Below, in pieces: positions 34,996-44,135 of a stretch of DNA of 58,589 bases. The position numbers were made by a program, and so were the translations under genes. The notes under the pieces were generated by a model that worked only from the letters and a program-made list of their open reading frames with translations, was not told the DNA's origin and made no database searches. Source of the DNA: Paludibacteraceae bacterium (GTDB lineage: Bacteria > Bacteroidota > Bacteroidia > Bacteroidales > Paludibacteraceae). The stretch is taken from assembly GCA_028694215.1 (NCBI GenBank), contig JAQUTW010000009.1, positions 1-58,589 on the forward strand, given 5' to 3'. Every line of letters starts with the position of its first letter. Position 1 is the first letter of the stretch.

Positions 34996-36219
34996 ATGAA
35001 TATATTACTTGTAAATCATTATGCCGGCACACCTGATTTGGGCATGGAATTCAGACCCTATTATTTTGCGCATGAGTGGCAAAAAATGGGGCATCAAGTT
35101 AGAATTGTAGGTGCTACTTATTCTCACCTGCGTAAAGTACAACCGAAATCAAAAGGTGCTGAGATTATAGATGGGATATATTATTATTGGATAAAAACAA
35201 TTACTTATAAAAGTAATGGCGTTAAACGTGTATGGTCTATGTTCCAATTTGTTTTTACATTGATGTGCCATTATAAGCAAATCTGTTTGGAGTTTGTCCC
35301 TGATGTTGTAATTGCTTCTTCTACATATCCTTTAGATAATTATCCGGTAAGAAAAATAGCGAAGCATTATCATGCAAAATATATTTATGAAGTGCATGAT
35401 TTATGGCCACTTTCTCCAATGGAATTAGGAGGAATGTCCAAATTTCATCCATTTATAATGATGATGCAGATAGCAGAAAATTACGCTTATAAGCATGTTG
35501 ATGCTGTTGTGTCAATTTTACCAAAAACTGAAATCTATATGAGATCAAAAGGTTTGGCAGCTGGTAAATTCTATTGTATCCCGAATGGGATTGTCAAAGA
35601 AGATTGGGACAAACCAATGAAACTTGCCGATGAATATTCTGAGTTGTTGACACATTTACATGCTGAACATAAAACAATTGTTGGATTTACAGGGTCACAT
35701 GGCATAGCTAATTCATTGCAAAGTATCATAGAAGCGGTTGGTAAGCTGGAAAGTAATAATATAGTTCTTGTCTTGGTTGGTACTGGCCAGAAAAAGGAAT
35801 CTTTAAAGAGATATGTGGTTGAACATGGCATAAAAAACGTGTTTTTTATGCCTCCTGTACATAAACGAATGATTCCGTCGTTATTGGCAGAAATGGACAT
35901 TTTATATATTGGTTGGGCAAAAAATCCGTTGTATCAATATGGTATTTCACCCAATAAAATATTTGATTATGCAATGGCAGCCAAACCTATTATTCATGCT
36001 GTTGAAGCGGCTAACGATTTGGTTAAGGATGCGCATTGTGGTCTTAGCGTAGAACCTGATAATATTAATGAAATTTCAGAGGCAATCCTCATCCTGTCTC
36101 GAATGACGCCCAGTGAACGTGAACAATTGGGTTTAAAAGGGAAAGAATATGTATTGCAAAATCATACGTATAATATTTTGGCAAATCAGTTTATAAAAAT
36201 AATTGAACTAATAAAATAG
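34996..36219 (+). CDS. GT4 glycosyltransferase, WbuB-like, copy A
   Basis: 407 residues of GT-B fold. The N-terminus MNILLVNHYAGTPDLGMEFR and segments YIYEVHDLWPLSPMELGG, ILPKTEIY, CIPNGIVKEDW, VGFTGSHGIANSL and ISPNKIFDYAMAAKPIIHAVEA (donor site) are those of WbuB-type GT4 enzymes (WbuB adds FucNAc in E. coli O26; donor here unknown). It is strikingly similar along its whole length to the protein at 44136-45353, so the two are paralogs within one locus. It follows wecB and precedes the WcfR-like aminotransferase by 4 nt. Confidence 0.85.
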   Translation: MNILLVNHYAGTPDLGMEFRPYYFAHEWQKMGHQVRIVGATYSHLRKVQPKSKGAEIIDGIYYYWIKTITYKSNGVKRVWSMFQFVFTLMCHYKQICLEFVPDVVIASSTYPLDNYPVRKIAKHYHAKYIYEVHDLWPLSPMELGGMSKFHPFIMMMQIAENYAYKHVDAVVSILPKTEIYMRSKGLAAGKFYCIPNGIVKEDWDKPMKLADEYSELLTHLHAEHKTIVGFTGSHGIANSLQSIIEAVGKLESNNIVLVLVGTGQKKESLKRYVVEHGIKNVFFMPPVHKRMIPSLLAEMDILYIGWAKNPLYQYGISPNKIFDYAMAAKPIIHAVEAANDLVKDAHCGLSVEPDNINEISEAILILSRMTPSEREQLGLKGKEYVLQNHTYNILANQFIKIIELIK

Positions 36220-36223
36220 GATT

Positions 36224-37417
36224 ATGAATATTTCTTTTTCGCCTCCGGATATTGCAGAACAGGAAATAAATGAAGTTGCGGCTACTTTACGATCGGGTTG
36301 GATAACGACAGGTCCTCGAACTAAAGAGTTTGAACATCAAATTGCAACTTTTTGTCATACAGAGAAAGCTGCTTGCCTCAATTCGGCTACGGCTTGTATG
36401 GAGTTGGCGCTACGTTTGATGGGCGTTGGAGAAGGTGATGAAGTAATTGTACCTGCATATACTTATACGGCAACAGCCAGTGTGGTGTGTCATGTCGGCG
36501 CAAAGGTTGTTATGGTAGATTGTGCGCCAAATTCGTTTGAAATGGATTATACGAAAGTAGCAGAAGCCATTACGGAGCGTACCAAGGTGATTATTCCCGT
36601 TGATTTGGCAGGAATTGTATGTGATTATGATACTATTTTTAATATTGTAGAGTCGAAACGTGCACAATTTCGTCCCGGCAATAATATTCAAAAAGCATTT
36701 GGTCGTATCATTGTATTGGCAGATGCAGCTCATGCTTTTGGAGCAAATAGGAATGGAAAGCAATGTGGCGAAATCGCTGATTTTACCAGTTTTTCGTTTC
36801 ATGCTGTCAAAAATTTGACAACAGCTGAAGGTGGTGCTTTGACATGGCGAAATATAGATGGTGTTGATAATGAATGGATTTATCAACAGTTGATGCTGGC
36901 TTCGTTACATGGTCAAAGTAAAGACGCGTTGTCTAAAACACAATTGGGAGCATGGGAATATGATATTGTGTGGCCGGCTTACAAGTGTAATATGACAGAT
37001 ATTATGGCTGCTATTGGCTTGATACAGTTTGAACGCTATCCTGCTATTTTGGCACGACGTCAGGCTATTATTGAACGTTATAATAAGGCTTTGGAGAATT
37101 GCAATGTACAACTTTTAAATCATTTCTCAGATAGTCATTCGTCAAGCGGTCATTTGTATATGGTGCGTTTATTAGAGAAAAATGTAACTGAACGTAATGA
37201 TATAATAATCAAAATGGCAGAAAAAGGGATAGCGACAAATGTACATTACAAACCATTGCCAATGATGACGGCGTATAAAAATCTTGGTTTTGATATGGTT
37301 GTTTATCCTCATGCTTTTAATCAATATTGTAACGAAATTACTTTGCCATTGCATACGTGCTTGAAAGATGAAGAGGTGGAATATATCATTGCTAATTTTT
37401 TGCAATTGATTAAATGA
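36224..37417 (+). CDS. Nucleotide-sugar aminotransferase, DegT family (WcfR/PglE-like)
   Basis: 397 residues. PLP-dependent DegT/DnrJ/EryC1/StrS enzyme: RSGWITTGPRTKEFE, DEVIVPAYTYTATASV, VLADAAHAFGA (Asp167 for the PLP ring) and SFSFHAVKNLTTAEGG with Schiff-base Lys196. The HAVKN form and overall look resemble C4 aminotransferases such as WcfR of Bacteroides fragilis and PglE more than the C3 enzyme WbpE. The probable substrate is the 4-keto sugar made by the dehydratase at 24447. It overlaps the PglC/WcfS-like transferase by 4 nt, as a WcfR-WcfS pair would. It is the only aminotransferase of the locus. Confidence 0.85.
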   Translation: MNISFSPPDIAEQEINEVAATLRSGWITTGPRTKEFEHQIATFCHTEKAACLNSATACMELALRLMGVGEGDEVIVPAYTYTATASVVCHVGAKVVMVDCAPNSFEMDYTKVAEAITERTKVIIPVDLAGIVCDYDTIFNIVESKRAQFRPGNNIQKAFGRIIVLADAAHAFGANRNGKQCGEIADFTSFSFHAVKNLTTAEGGALTWRNIDGVDNEWIYQQLMLASLHGQSKDALSKTQLGAWEYDIVWPAYKCNMTDIMAAIGLIQFERYPAILARRQAIIERYNKALENCNVQLLNHFSDSHSSSGHLYMVRLLEKNVTERNDIIIKMAEKGIATNVHYKPLPMMTAYKNLGFDMVVYPHAFNQYCNEITLPLHTCLKDEEVEYIIANFLQLIK

Positions 37418-38001
37418 TTCGTTTATTTGATATACTGTTTTCGTGTATAGGGTTAATTATTTTAAGCCCATTATTTGCTGTGGTGGCTATTTGGATTAAG
37501 TTGGATTCAATAGGACCTGTGTTTTATCGTCAGATACGTGTTGGTAAAAATGATAAAGATTTTCGCATTTTCAAGTTTCGTTCTATGCGCGTCGGGTCAG
37601 ATACAAAAGGTTTAATTACCGTAGGAGGGAAAGATATGCGTGTAACTCGGGCTGGATATTTCCTTCGCAAGTATAAAGTGGACGAGCTGCCTCAGTTGTT
37701 AAATGTTTTTGTTGGTGATATGAGTTTGGTTGGTCCACGTCCGGAAGTGCGAAAATATGTTGATTTATACACGCCGGAACAGCTCAAAGTTTTGTCGGTA
37801 CGACCGGGAATTACAGATTATGCTTCTGTTGAATATGTTGACGAAAATGAAATTTTGGGTGCGGCAGAAGATTCGGAACGGACATATATTGAGCAGATAT
37901 TGCCGGATAAGATCCGTTATAATATGAAATATATTAATCATCAGACACTTGGCGAATATTTTAAAATTATTTGGCTGACGTTTCTGAGTATTTTTAGATA
38001 A
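37414..38001 (+). CDS. Undecaprenyl-phosphate sugar phosphotransferase (PglC/WcfS type)
   Basis: 195 residues, the minimal PglC-like size. One N-terminal re-entrant/membrane helix (about 5-29), the RIFKFRSMR motif (51-59), the catalytic Asp90-Glu91 pair in KVDELPQLLNV and the SLVGPRPE motif (104-111). It moves a sugar-1-phosphate from UDP-sugar to undecaprenyl phosphate by a covalent aspartate intermediate. Paired with the aminotransferase upstream, the likely donor is UDP-AATGal or UDP-bacillosamine. It is the second initiating enzyme in the locus. Confidence 0.9.
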   Translation: MIRLFDILFSCIGLIILSPLFAVVAIWIKLDSIGPVFYRQIRVGKNDKDFRIFKFRSMRVGSDTKGLITVGGKDMRVTRAGYFLRKYKVDELPQLLNVFVGDMSLVGPRPEVRKYVDLYTPEQLKVLSVRPGITDYASVEYVDENEILGAAEDSERTYIEQILPDKIRYNMKYINHQTLGEYFKIIWLTFLSIFR

Positions 38002-38002
38002 A

Positions 38003-39310
38003 ATGAAAATAGCAATTGTAGGTACAGGTTATGTAGGTTTGGTTTCGGGAACATGTTTTGCCGAGATGGGCATTGATGTTACGTGCGTAGATATTAATCA
38101 GGCTAAAATAGATGCTCTTTTAGTCGGAGAAATTCCTATTTATGAGCCTAATTTGGATGCGATGGTACTTCGCAACGTAAAATCCGGACGTTTACATTTT
38201 ACAACTGACTTACCGACAGTGTTAAATGATATGGATGTGGTTTTTTCGGCAGTGGGTACGCCGCCCGATGAAGATGGCAGTGCCGATTTGCGTTATGTGT
38301 TGGACGTTGCTCGTACAATTGGTCAAAATATGAACAAATATTTGGTTGTGGTAACGAAAAGTACTGTCCCTGTCGGAACTGCTGCCAAAGTTAAGGCTGT
38401 TATTTCAGAGGAACTTGTCAAACGAGGATTAGATTTGGATTTTGACGTAGCGAGCAACCCTGAATTTCTGAAAGAAGGTAATGCCATAGCCGATTTTATG
38501 AAACCGGATCGTGTGGTAGTAGGTGTTGAGGGTGAACGCGCCAAAGAAGTGATGACAAGTTTATATAAACCGATGTTAATCAGTAATTTCCGGGTGATTT
38601 TTATGGATATTCCATCGGCTGAGATGACGAAATATGCTGCCAATTCAATGTTGGCAACACGTATCAGTTTTATGAATGATATTGCAAATTTATGCGAATT
38701 GGTTGGTGCGGATGTGAATATGGTTCGTAAGGGCATTGGCTCAGATACGCGTATTGGAGGGAAGTTTCTTTATGCAGGAATCGGTTATGGTGGCAGTTGC
38801 TTTCCGAAAGATGTGAAAGCATTGATAAAAACTGCAGACCAAAAAGGTTACAGCATGCAGGTTCTTAAAGCGGTTGAGGCAGTCAATGAAGATCAAAAAA
38901 ATGTACTTTTTCGCAAATTTGAGCACTGTTTTGGTGGAAAAATCAGTGGGCGAAAAGTAGCAATTTGGGGATTGTCATTCAAACCGGAAACGGATGATAT
39001 GCGTGAAGCTCCTGCTTTGGTGTTGATAAACAGCTTGTTAAATGCAGGTTGCACAGTATCTGTTTATGATCCTGTTGCTATGAATGAGTGTCGCCGCCGA
39101 ATTGGCGAGGTGGTTATTTATGCAAAAGACTTGTATGATACGGTGTTAGATGCCGATGCTATATTTCATGTTACAGAATGGAAAGAATTTCGTATGCCAA
39201 ATTGGAAGGTGATTAAACGGGCAATGAAAACGGATGCTGTTTTAATTGATGGTCGTAATGTTTTTGACCAAAATGAAATAGAAGGTATCAAGTATTTGCG
39301 AATAGGATAA
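38003..39310 (+). CDS. ugd: UDP-glucose 6-dehydrogenase
   Basis: 435 residues. NAD motif IVGTGYVGLVSG (5-16), EPNLD, SAVGTPPDEDGSAD, KSTVPVGT, ASNPEFLKEGNAIADF, catalytic GYGGSCFPKD with Cys266, and WGLSFKPETDDMREAPA. This is the standard UDP-glucose form, unlike the UDP-HexNAc type at 27542. It makes UDP-glucuronate for the repeat unit or for epimerisation to UDP-GalA. One base separates it from the transferase gene. Confidence 0.93.
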   Translation: MKIAIVGTGYVGLVSGTCFAEMGIDVTCVDINQAKIDALLVGEIPIYEPNLDAMVLRNVKSGRLHFTTDLPTVLNDMDVVFSAVGTPPDEDGSADLRYVLDVARTIGQNMNKYLVVVTKSTVPVGTAAKVKAVISEELVKRGLDLDFDVASNPEFLKEGNAIADFMKPDRVVVGVEGERAKEVMTSLYKPMLISNFRVIFMDIPSAEMTKYAANSMLATRISFMNDIANLCELVGADVNMVRKGIGSDTRIGGKFLYAGIGYGGSCFPKDVKALIKTADQKGYSMQVLKAVEAVNEDQKNVLFRKFEHCFGGKISGRKVAIWGLSFKPETDDMREAPALVLINSLLNAGCTVSVYDPVAMNECRRRIGEVVIYAKDLYDTVLDADAIFHVTEWKEFRMPNWKVIKRAMKTDAVLIDGRNVFDQNEIEGIKYLRIG

Positions 39311-39314
39311 AAGA

Positions 39315-40664
39315 ATGACAGGTTTTAAAAACATAGTGTCTTGTTTGGGAAGCAAAAGATTAGTAGAGAATTGCCTGATTGGATATTTTCTGTTTTTGCT
39401 TTTGTTTCCTACAATGAGAGTCCTTGTAATATCAGGGAAAGGTGCAGAAAATATAGGGGAATTGTTATTTTCCATGTTGCCGGAATTTTTTCTGCTTGTG
39501 TTTGTTGGTATCGTGGCTGTTGGATTTGTACGCAATTCGGAAAAAACTAAACTGACATGGTTTGATATTGTGTTTCTTGGATTTATTGTTACCAATATTG
39601 TGTTGGGGTTAATACTTTCTGCAAATGTTCATGTTTCTATATATGCTGTAAGGTTGACCTATTTGCCGATGATATTTTATTTTGTTGCCCGATTTGGCTT
39701 GCAACATGACCAGGCGACTTATGAACGAATTTTAGAGAAACTGAATCTTATTTTTGTGGCTACAGCTGTTGTTGGATTGTTGATTTATTTTTTTGCAATA
39801 GGTATCGATGATTATATGGTGGAGCGTGCCGATGGCATTGTGAATTTTTATTGCATACGGCGCATGAATTCTATTCTTTGGACGCCGGTAGTGTGGGCAA
39901 CTTTAATGGGAGTGGCTTCTGTGTATAATTTCTATAAATTAAATAAAAAATTTTCTTATAAGTCGTTGCTTTTCTTTTTGATAGTTTGGACTTCTTTGTT
40001 TTTGAGTGTTTCTCGTGGTGCATTTCTTGCATTCACTGTATGTTTTATTTTGCTGGTGTTTTTCCAACGCCGCATAAAAACATTATTGATTATCCTTATC
40101 AGTTGTTCAATAATTGTGGGGCTACTTACCATTTGGGACAGAGAAGTTGCAAGAGTTTGCAAATTTTTGGTGCTTTCTCCTGTATATACGGCAATGAATA
40201 TGATAGGAGTGGGAAGTAATCAGCAAACATTATTGCTGGAAAATGCAATAGATGAGACTCGAACGCAATTTTGGCATTCTGCCATTAACGATTTTTTGAA
40301 GCAACCGTATGGATATGGTTTGGGTAAAGCAGGTCATGTCGCACGGCGTTTCTATGGCTTTGACGATACCAATGCTTCTGTTTATTCTACCGATGGCTGG
40401 TATCTGAAAATGGCTTGTGAAACAGGCGTGTGGGGTATTTTGTCGTTTTTGACAATATGCGTAATCTTTTTTATACAGAGTGTTAAATATTTAATTAAAG
40501 ATAGAAGTTCTATATTCTTGTTTTTCTTTCTTGTTTTTATATTTGTCGGGATACAGAATATAGGCAGTAACGTTCTTGATTTCTATTTTTTTGCAAATCT
40601 CTATTGGTTAATTATCGGATTTGCGCAAAATATGATAAATGATGCCCGAATTAGAGCAAAATAA
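39315..40664 (+). CDS. O-antigen ligase/polymerase-like membrane protein (Wzy_C/WaaL family)
   Basis: 449 residues with about twelve hydrophobic segments. The WaaL/Wzy_C signature region is present: FLSVSRGAFLAFTVCFILL followed by a periplasmic loop with QPYGYGLGKAGHVARRF and DGWYLKMACETGVWG. Such proteins either ligate O-chains to lipid A-core or polymerise repeat units. A separate Wzy candidate lies at 30211, so this one may be a ligase or a second polymerase. The following glycosyltransferase gene overlaps it by 26 nt. Confidence 0.8.
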   Translation: MTGFKNIVSCLGSKRLVENCLIGYFLFLLLFPTMRVLVISGKGAENIGELLFSMLPEFFLLVFVGIVAVGFVRNSEKTKLTWFDIVFLGFIVTNIVLGLILSANVHVSIYAVRLTYLPMIFYFVARFGLQHDQATYERILEKLNLIFVATAVVGLLIYFFAIGIDDYMVERADGIVNFYCIRRMNSILWTPVVWATLMGVASVYNFYKLNKKFSYKSLLFFLIVWTSLFLSVSRGAFLAFTVCFILLVFFQRRIKTLLIILISCSIIVGLLTIWDREVARVCKFLVLSPVYTAMNMIGVGSNQQTLLLENAIDETRTQFWHSAINDFLKQPYGYGLGKAGHVARRFYGFDDTNASVYSTDGWYLKMACETGVWGILSFLTICVIFFIQSVKYLIKDRSSIFLFFFLVFIFVGIQNIGSNVLDFYFFANLYWLIIGFAQNMINDARIRAK

Positions 40665-41574
40665 ACCGGATGTAAGCATTGTTATTGTCAATTACAATGT
40701 ACAAAATTTGATTTTGAAATGTCTCCAATCTATTGAGGATTATTGTCAATTGTCTGATATAGAGATTATTGTGGTTGATAATAATTCATCGGATGAAAGT
40801 GTGGCAATGGTAAAACATCATTTTCCCTATGTTGTATTGATTGAGAATACGAAAAATGAAGGTTTCCCGAAGGCTAATAATCAGGCTTTTGCAAAAGCAA
40901 GGGGACAATATATTTTTATGCTGAATCCTGATGCCGAATTGTGCGATGATGCAGTGTCGATGTTAAGAAATTATATGGAAACAAACCCGTTTGTGGCATT
41001 AGCAGCCCCAAAATTGCTTAATACAGATGGCTCGTTTCAGCAATCTTTTTGGAGATTTCCGCGTATGCGTTATATCATTGCGGAAGATTTTTATTGTAAG
41101 CCGTTGTTGAAGAAAAAACATTATAATGATAAGAATGTCAACGAAATATTGATGGTGGATTCTGTTTCAGGAGCTGCTATGTTTTTCCGAAAATCCATTT
41201 TGAATTTGGTGGGAGAGCTTGATGAAACATTATTTTGGATAGAAGATGTGGACTTTTGCTATAGAATTGCACAACAGAATATGAAAATTGCTTATGTCCC
41301 ATCGGTGCAGGTTGTGCATCATATAGGGCAAAGTGCCAAGAAAAATTACGAAATTTCCATATCAAATCAAGTGTACAATAAAATTAAGTTCGTAGGAAAA
41401 CATTATTCCAAATGGCAGTCGGTGTGGATTAAGTTGCATAGTTTTTTTATTGTAGGATTGAAAATTATAATATTTGGAATGCTTGCACCCTTCAATAATA
41501 TTTATCGTTTAAAAGCGAAGGCGTATGTTTATACAATCAAACGGGTATTTAATCCACCAACAGGCATAAAGTGA
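40639..41574 (+). CDS. GT2 glycosyltransferase (WbbL/rhamnosyltransferase-like)
   Basis: 311 residues, GT-A fold: VSIVIVNYNVQNLILKCLQSI at the start, VVDNNSSDES, ENTKNEGFPKANNQA, then the metal/nucleotide motif LNPDAEL, and SVSGAAMFFRKSIL with WIEDVDFCYRI as the acceptor/catalytic region. Family members often use dTDP-L-rhamnose, which fits rfbD at 53172, but this is inference. It overlaps the ligase-like gene by 26 nt and the next SDR gene by 4 nt. Two adjacent ATGs (40639, 40642) are possible starts. Confidence 0.87.
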   Translation: MMPELEQNKPDVSIVIVNYNVQNLILKCLQSIEDYCQLSDIEIIVVDNNSSDESVAMVKHHFPYVVLIENTKNEGFPKANNQAFAKARGQYIFMLNPDAELCDDAVSMLRNYMETNPFVALAAPKLLNTDGSFQQSFWRFPRMRYIIAEDFYCKPLLKKKHYNDKNVNEILMVDSVSGAAMFFRKSILNLVGELDETLFWIEDVDFCYRIAQQNMKIAYVPSVQVVHHIGQSAKKNYEISISNQVYNKIKFVGKHYSKWQSVWIKLHSFFIVGLKIIIFGMLAPFNNIYRLKAKAYVYTIKRVFNPPTGIK

Positions 41575-42527
41575 TGATAGAAATATTTATAACGGGTGCA
41601 TCAGGCTTTATTGGTAAGTCTTTAATTCCTCTTCTTAATGATGAGGGATTGCATCTTTATTTGCTGACACGGGATATTCGTAAGAAAGAGTTGTGTGGGT
41701 TTACCAATAAAAATATAGAATGGGTAGTAGGTAATTTAAATGATGCAGAATCTTATGAAAGGTATGTTCTGAAAAGTTCTGTGATTATTAATTTGGCGGG
41801 AGAAATTAATCATCTTGACAATTTGCATAAAACGAATGTAGATGGCGTTCAAACATTGATAGATGTCGTAAAAAAAAGTGCGGATAAACGAATTATTCAT
41901 GTAAGCAGTGTGGGAGTGGCTGGCGTACAATATTCTGATAGACAAAAGATTGTAGATGAATGTACTGCCTGTTTTCCACAAAATGAGTATGAGCAAACAA
42001 AATATGCAGCGGAGCAGATTTTATTACGACAGATTCCGGCAAAGCGATTAATTATTTTGCGTCCGACAAATGTGTTTGGTGAGAATCACCCTAAAAATCA
42101 TTTGTTGAATTTGTTTAGTCAACTTACAAAGCAAAAAATGATTATTTGCTCAAAAGAGGCACGTGTTAATTATGTATATGTAAAGGATGTTGCAAGCATT
42201 ATTAAGCAAATGTTGCTGTCTAATTCTTGTTACGGAATTTATAATGTTGGCACTGCTATTGCTATGAGTGAGTTTTTACACGATATTATCGAATTGCGTC
42301 ATTCAACATGTAAGGTCGTGTTGATAAATAAATACATGTTTAATCTAACAATTTTGTTAAAACCATTTTTATCGAAAACAACTTGGCTGAAATTGAAAAC
42401 TTTGAATAATCAAGTTGTTTATTCTGATCGCAAATTGTTAGAAGATTTTCCTTATCCTATTGATTTACAGATAGGTTTACGTAAAACAATAGACTTCTAT
42501 GTTCAAAAAGGCTTGTTAAATGAGTAA
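41571..42527 (+). CDS. NAD-dependent sugar epimerase/reductase (extended SDR)
   Basis: 318 residues. Rossmann motif ITGASGFIGKSL, VHVSSVGVAG-like strand (HVSSVGV) with the catalytic Ser region, YEQTKYAAEQ giving the YxxxK pair, and ILRPTNVFGE. Similar proteins act as C4-epimerases or as 4-ketoreductases (WbpV-like) on UDP-4-keto-6-deoxy-GlcNAc. With the dehydratase at 24447 in the locus, a reductase giving QuiNAc or FucNAc is possible. Substrate not decided. It overlaps the following GT4 gene by 8 nt. Confidence 0.78.
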   Translation: MMIEIFITGASGFIGKSLIPLLNDEGLHLYLLTRDIRKKELCGFTNKNIEWVVGNLNDAESYERYVLKSSVIINLAGEINHLDNLHKTNVDGVQTLIDVVKKSADKRIIHVSSVGVAGVQYSDRQKIVDECTACFPQNEYEQTKYAAEQILLRQIPAKRLIILRPTNVFGENHPKNHLLNLFSQLTKQKMIICSKEARVNYVYVKDVASIIKQMLLSNSCYGIYNVGTAIAMSEFLHDIIELRHSTCKVVLINKYMFNLTILLKPFLSKTTWLKLKTLNNQVVYSDRKLLEDFPYPIDLQIGLRKTIDFYVQKGLLNE

Positions 42528-43596
42528 AATTTGTTTTTTAGCAAATGCAAAAAGTATTCACACTGTTCGATGGTGTAATTATTTTTTAGAACGAGGTCAT
42601 CAGGTGTCTGTTATTACATTACAAGATGCTCAGATAGATGGTGTATCTGTGCATTATGTAAATTGTGGCAAGATAGACAATAATGGTGGAAATTGGAGAA
42701 TCATTTTTGCCATTGGGAAAGTGAAACATTTATTAAAAAAGCTTCAGCCTGATATTATTCATGCTTTGTATGCCACCAGTTATGGGTTGTTAGGTGCATT
42801 GTCAGGTGTACATCCTTTTGCTGTTACAGCTTTGGGGTCGGATGTTTTAGTCAGTCCCGCAAATAATAAATTTTACCGTCGGTTGTTACGATTTGTGTTT
42901 TCTAAAGCACAATGGATTACATCTATGTCTGAGGAAATGTATGCTTTAATGTTGAAATATGGAGCAGCGGAAGATCGGACAGAGGTATTGGTTTTTGGAA
43001 TAGATGCTACTGTTTTTAACCATGTTAATCGTTGTTTGTCTAAAGATTGTTTTGTTATAACAAGTACTCGAAATTTTGAACCGATATACCATGTAGATAC
43101 TTTTTTGGATGCAGTGAATCTTTGCAGGAAAAGAATTCCGAATTTATCTGTTAATCTTATTGGATCCGGCTCTTTGGAGGTAATGTTGAAAGATAAAATA
43201 GAAAAACTAAAATTGGCAGATATCGTCTCTTTTGCCGGCAAACTTACTCAGCCGGAGATTGCATCGTATTTGAATCAATCGCAAATATTTGTTTCTGTGT
43301 CAAGTTCAGATGGTAACAATATCTCGCTTAATGAAGCTATGGCATGTGGTTGCTTTTCGGTAGTATCGGATATTCCTGCTAATAGACAGTGGATAATTGA
43401 AGGCGAGAATGGCTTTTATTGTAACGAAATTACAGCGGAAGCTATAGCAGCCTCGATTCAGCGGGCTTATGTTGCATATGATGAAATAACCGAACGCTGT
43501 GTGGAGATGAATGAAAGAATAATTGCAGAACGGGCTAATTGGCATGTAAACATGCAGCGTGTAGAAGCTAAGTATAAACAGTTAATACAATCATAA
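42520..43596 (+). CDS. GT4 glycosyltransferase
   Basis: 358 residues, GT-B fold: MSKICFLANAKSIHTVRW, LGSDVLVSP, LVFGIDATVFNH, ITSTRNFEPIYHVDTFLDA, FAGKLTQPEIASYL and SSSDGNNISLNEAMACGCFSV (donor-binding E-x7-E region). It transfers a sugar with retention of configuration to the growing repeat unit. The donor is unknown. Its stop overlaps the next ATG by one base (TAATG), so translation is likely coupled. Confidence 0.83.
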   Translation: MSKICFLANAKSIHTVRWCNYFLERGHQVSVITLQDAQIDGVSVHYVNCGKIDNNGGNWRIIFAIGKVKHLLKKLQPDIIHALYATSYGLLGALSGVHPFAVTALGSDVLVSPANNKFYRRLLRFVFSKAQWITSMSEEMYALMLKYGAAEDRTEVLVFGIDATVFNHVNRCLSKDCFVITSTRNFEPIYHVDTFLDAVNLCRKRIPNLSVNLIGSGSLEVMLKDKIEKLKLADIVSFAGKLTQPEIASYLNQSQIFVSVSSSDGNNISLNEAMACGCFSVVSDIPANRQWIIEGENGFYCNEITAEAIAASIQRAYVAYDEITERCVEMNERIIAERANWHVNMQRVEAKYKQLIQS

Positions 43597-44123
43597 TGAA
43601 ACAACGATTATTAATTATTGGAGCAGGTGGACATGCTAGAGTTGTTGCAGAAACGGCTTTATTGGAAGAGAAATATGAGTTGGTCGGTTTTATTGATGAT
43701 TATGTAGCAATCGGGACCGTTATTTTGCGAGATTATAAAGTTTTGGCTGCATTACAAAATATTGACCGATTAGAATTTGATGTGTTTATTGTAGCAGTTG
43801 GTAAGAATTCTGTTCGAAAAAACATATATGATTTTTTAAAACAAAAATATGAACCGGCACTTGTTATTCATCCTCAAAGTGTGATTTCGCCTTTTGCACA
43901 TATAGCCAAAGGTTGCGTTGTATTGGCTAACGCTGTAATTTCGTTTGGTGCCTCTGTGGATGAGAATACAATTATCAATTCGTCCTCATTAGTCGATCAT
44001 GAATCTGCTATTGGGAAACATTGTCATGTTGCACAAGGGGCTTTAATTGGCAGTAATTGTGTGCTTCCTGAGCTATCTGAATTGAAGTTGGGAGAACGTG
44101 TCTTTTCATATTCTCAATATTGA
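43596..44123 (+). CDS. NeuD/PglD-like sugar acyltransferase, short form
   Basis: 175 residues. N-terminal UDP-sugar-binding fold (LLIIGAGGHARVVAETAL, FIDDYVA, IVAVGKNSVRKNIYDF) followed by left-handed beta-helix hexapeptide repeats (HPQSVISPFAHIAKGCVVLANAV, HVAQGALIGSNCVL). The HxxxxG-type catalytic His is likely His158 or its neighbour in DHESAIGKHCH. It is about 30 residues shorter than usual, and lacks the normal final VGxPAK turn. It could N-acetylate the C4 amino sugar (PglD role) or add an acyl group elsewhere. Confidence 0.82.
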   Translation: MKQRLLIIGAGGHARVVAETALLEEKYELVGFIDDYVAIGTVILRDYKVLAALQNIDRLEFDVFIVAVGKNSVRKNIYDFLKQKYEPALVIHPQSVISPFAHIAKGCVVLANAVISFGASVDENTIINSSSLVDHESAIGKHCHVAQGALIGSNCVLPELSELKLGERVFSYSQY

Positions 44124-44135
44124 GATTAAATAATT

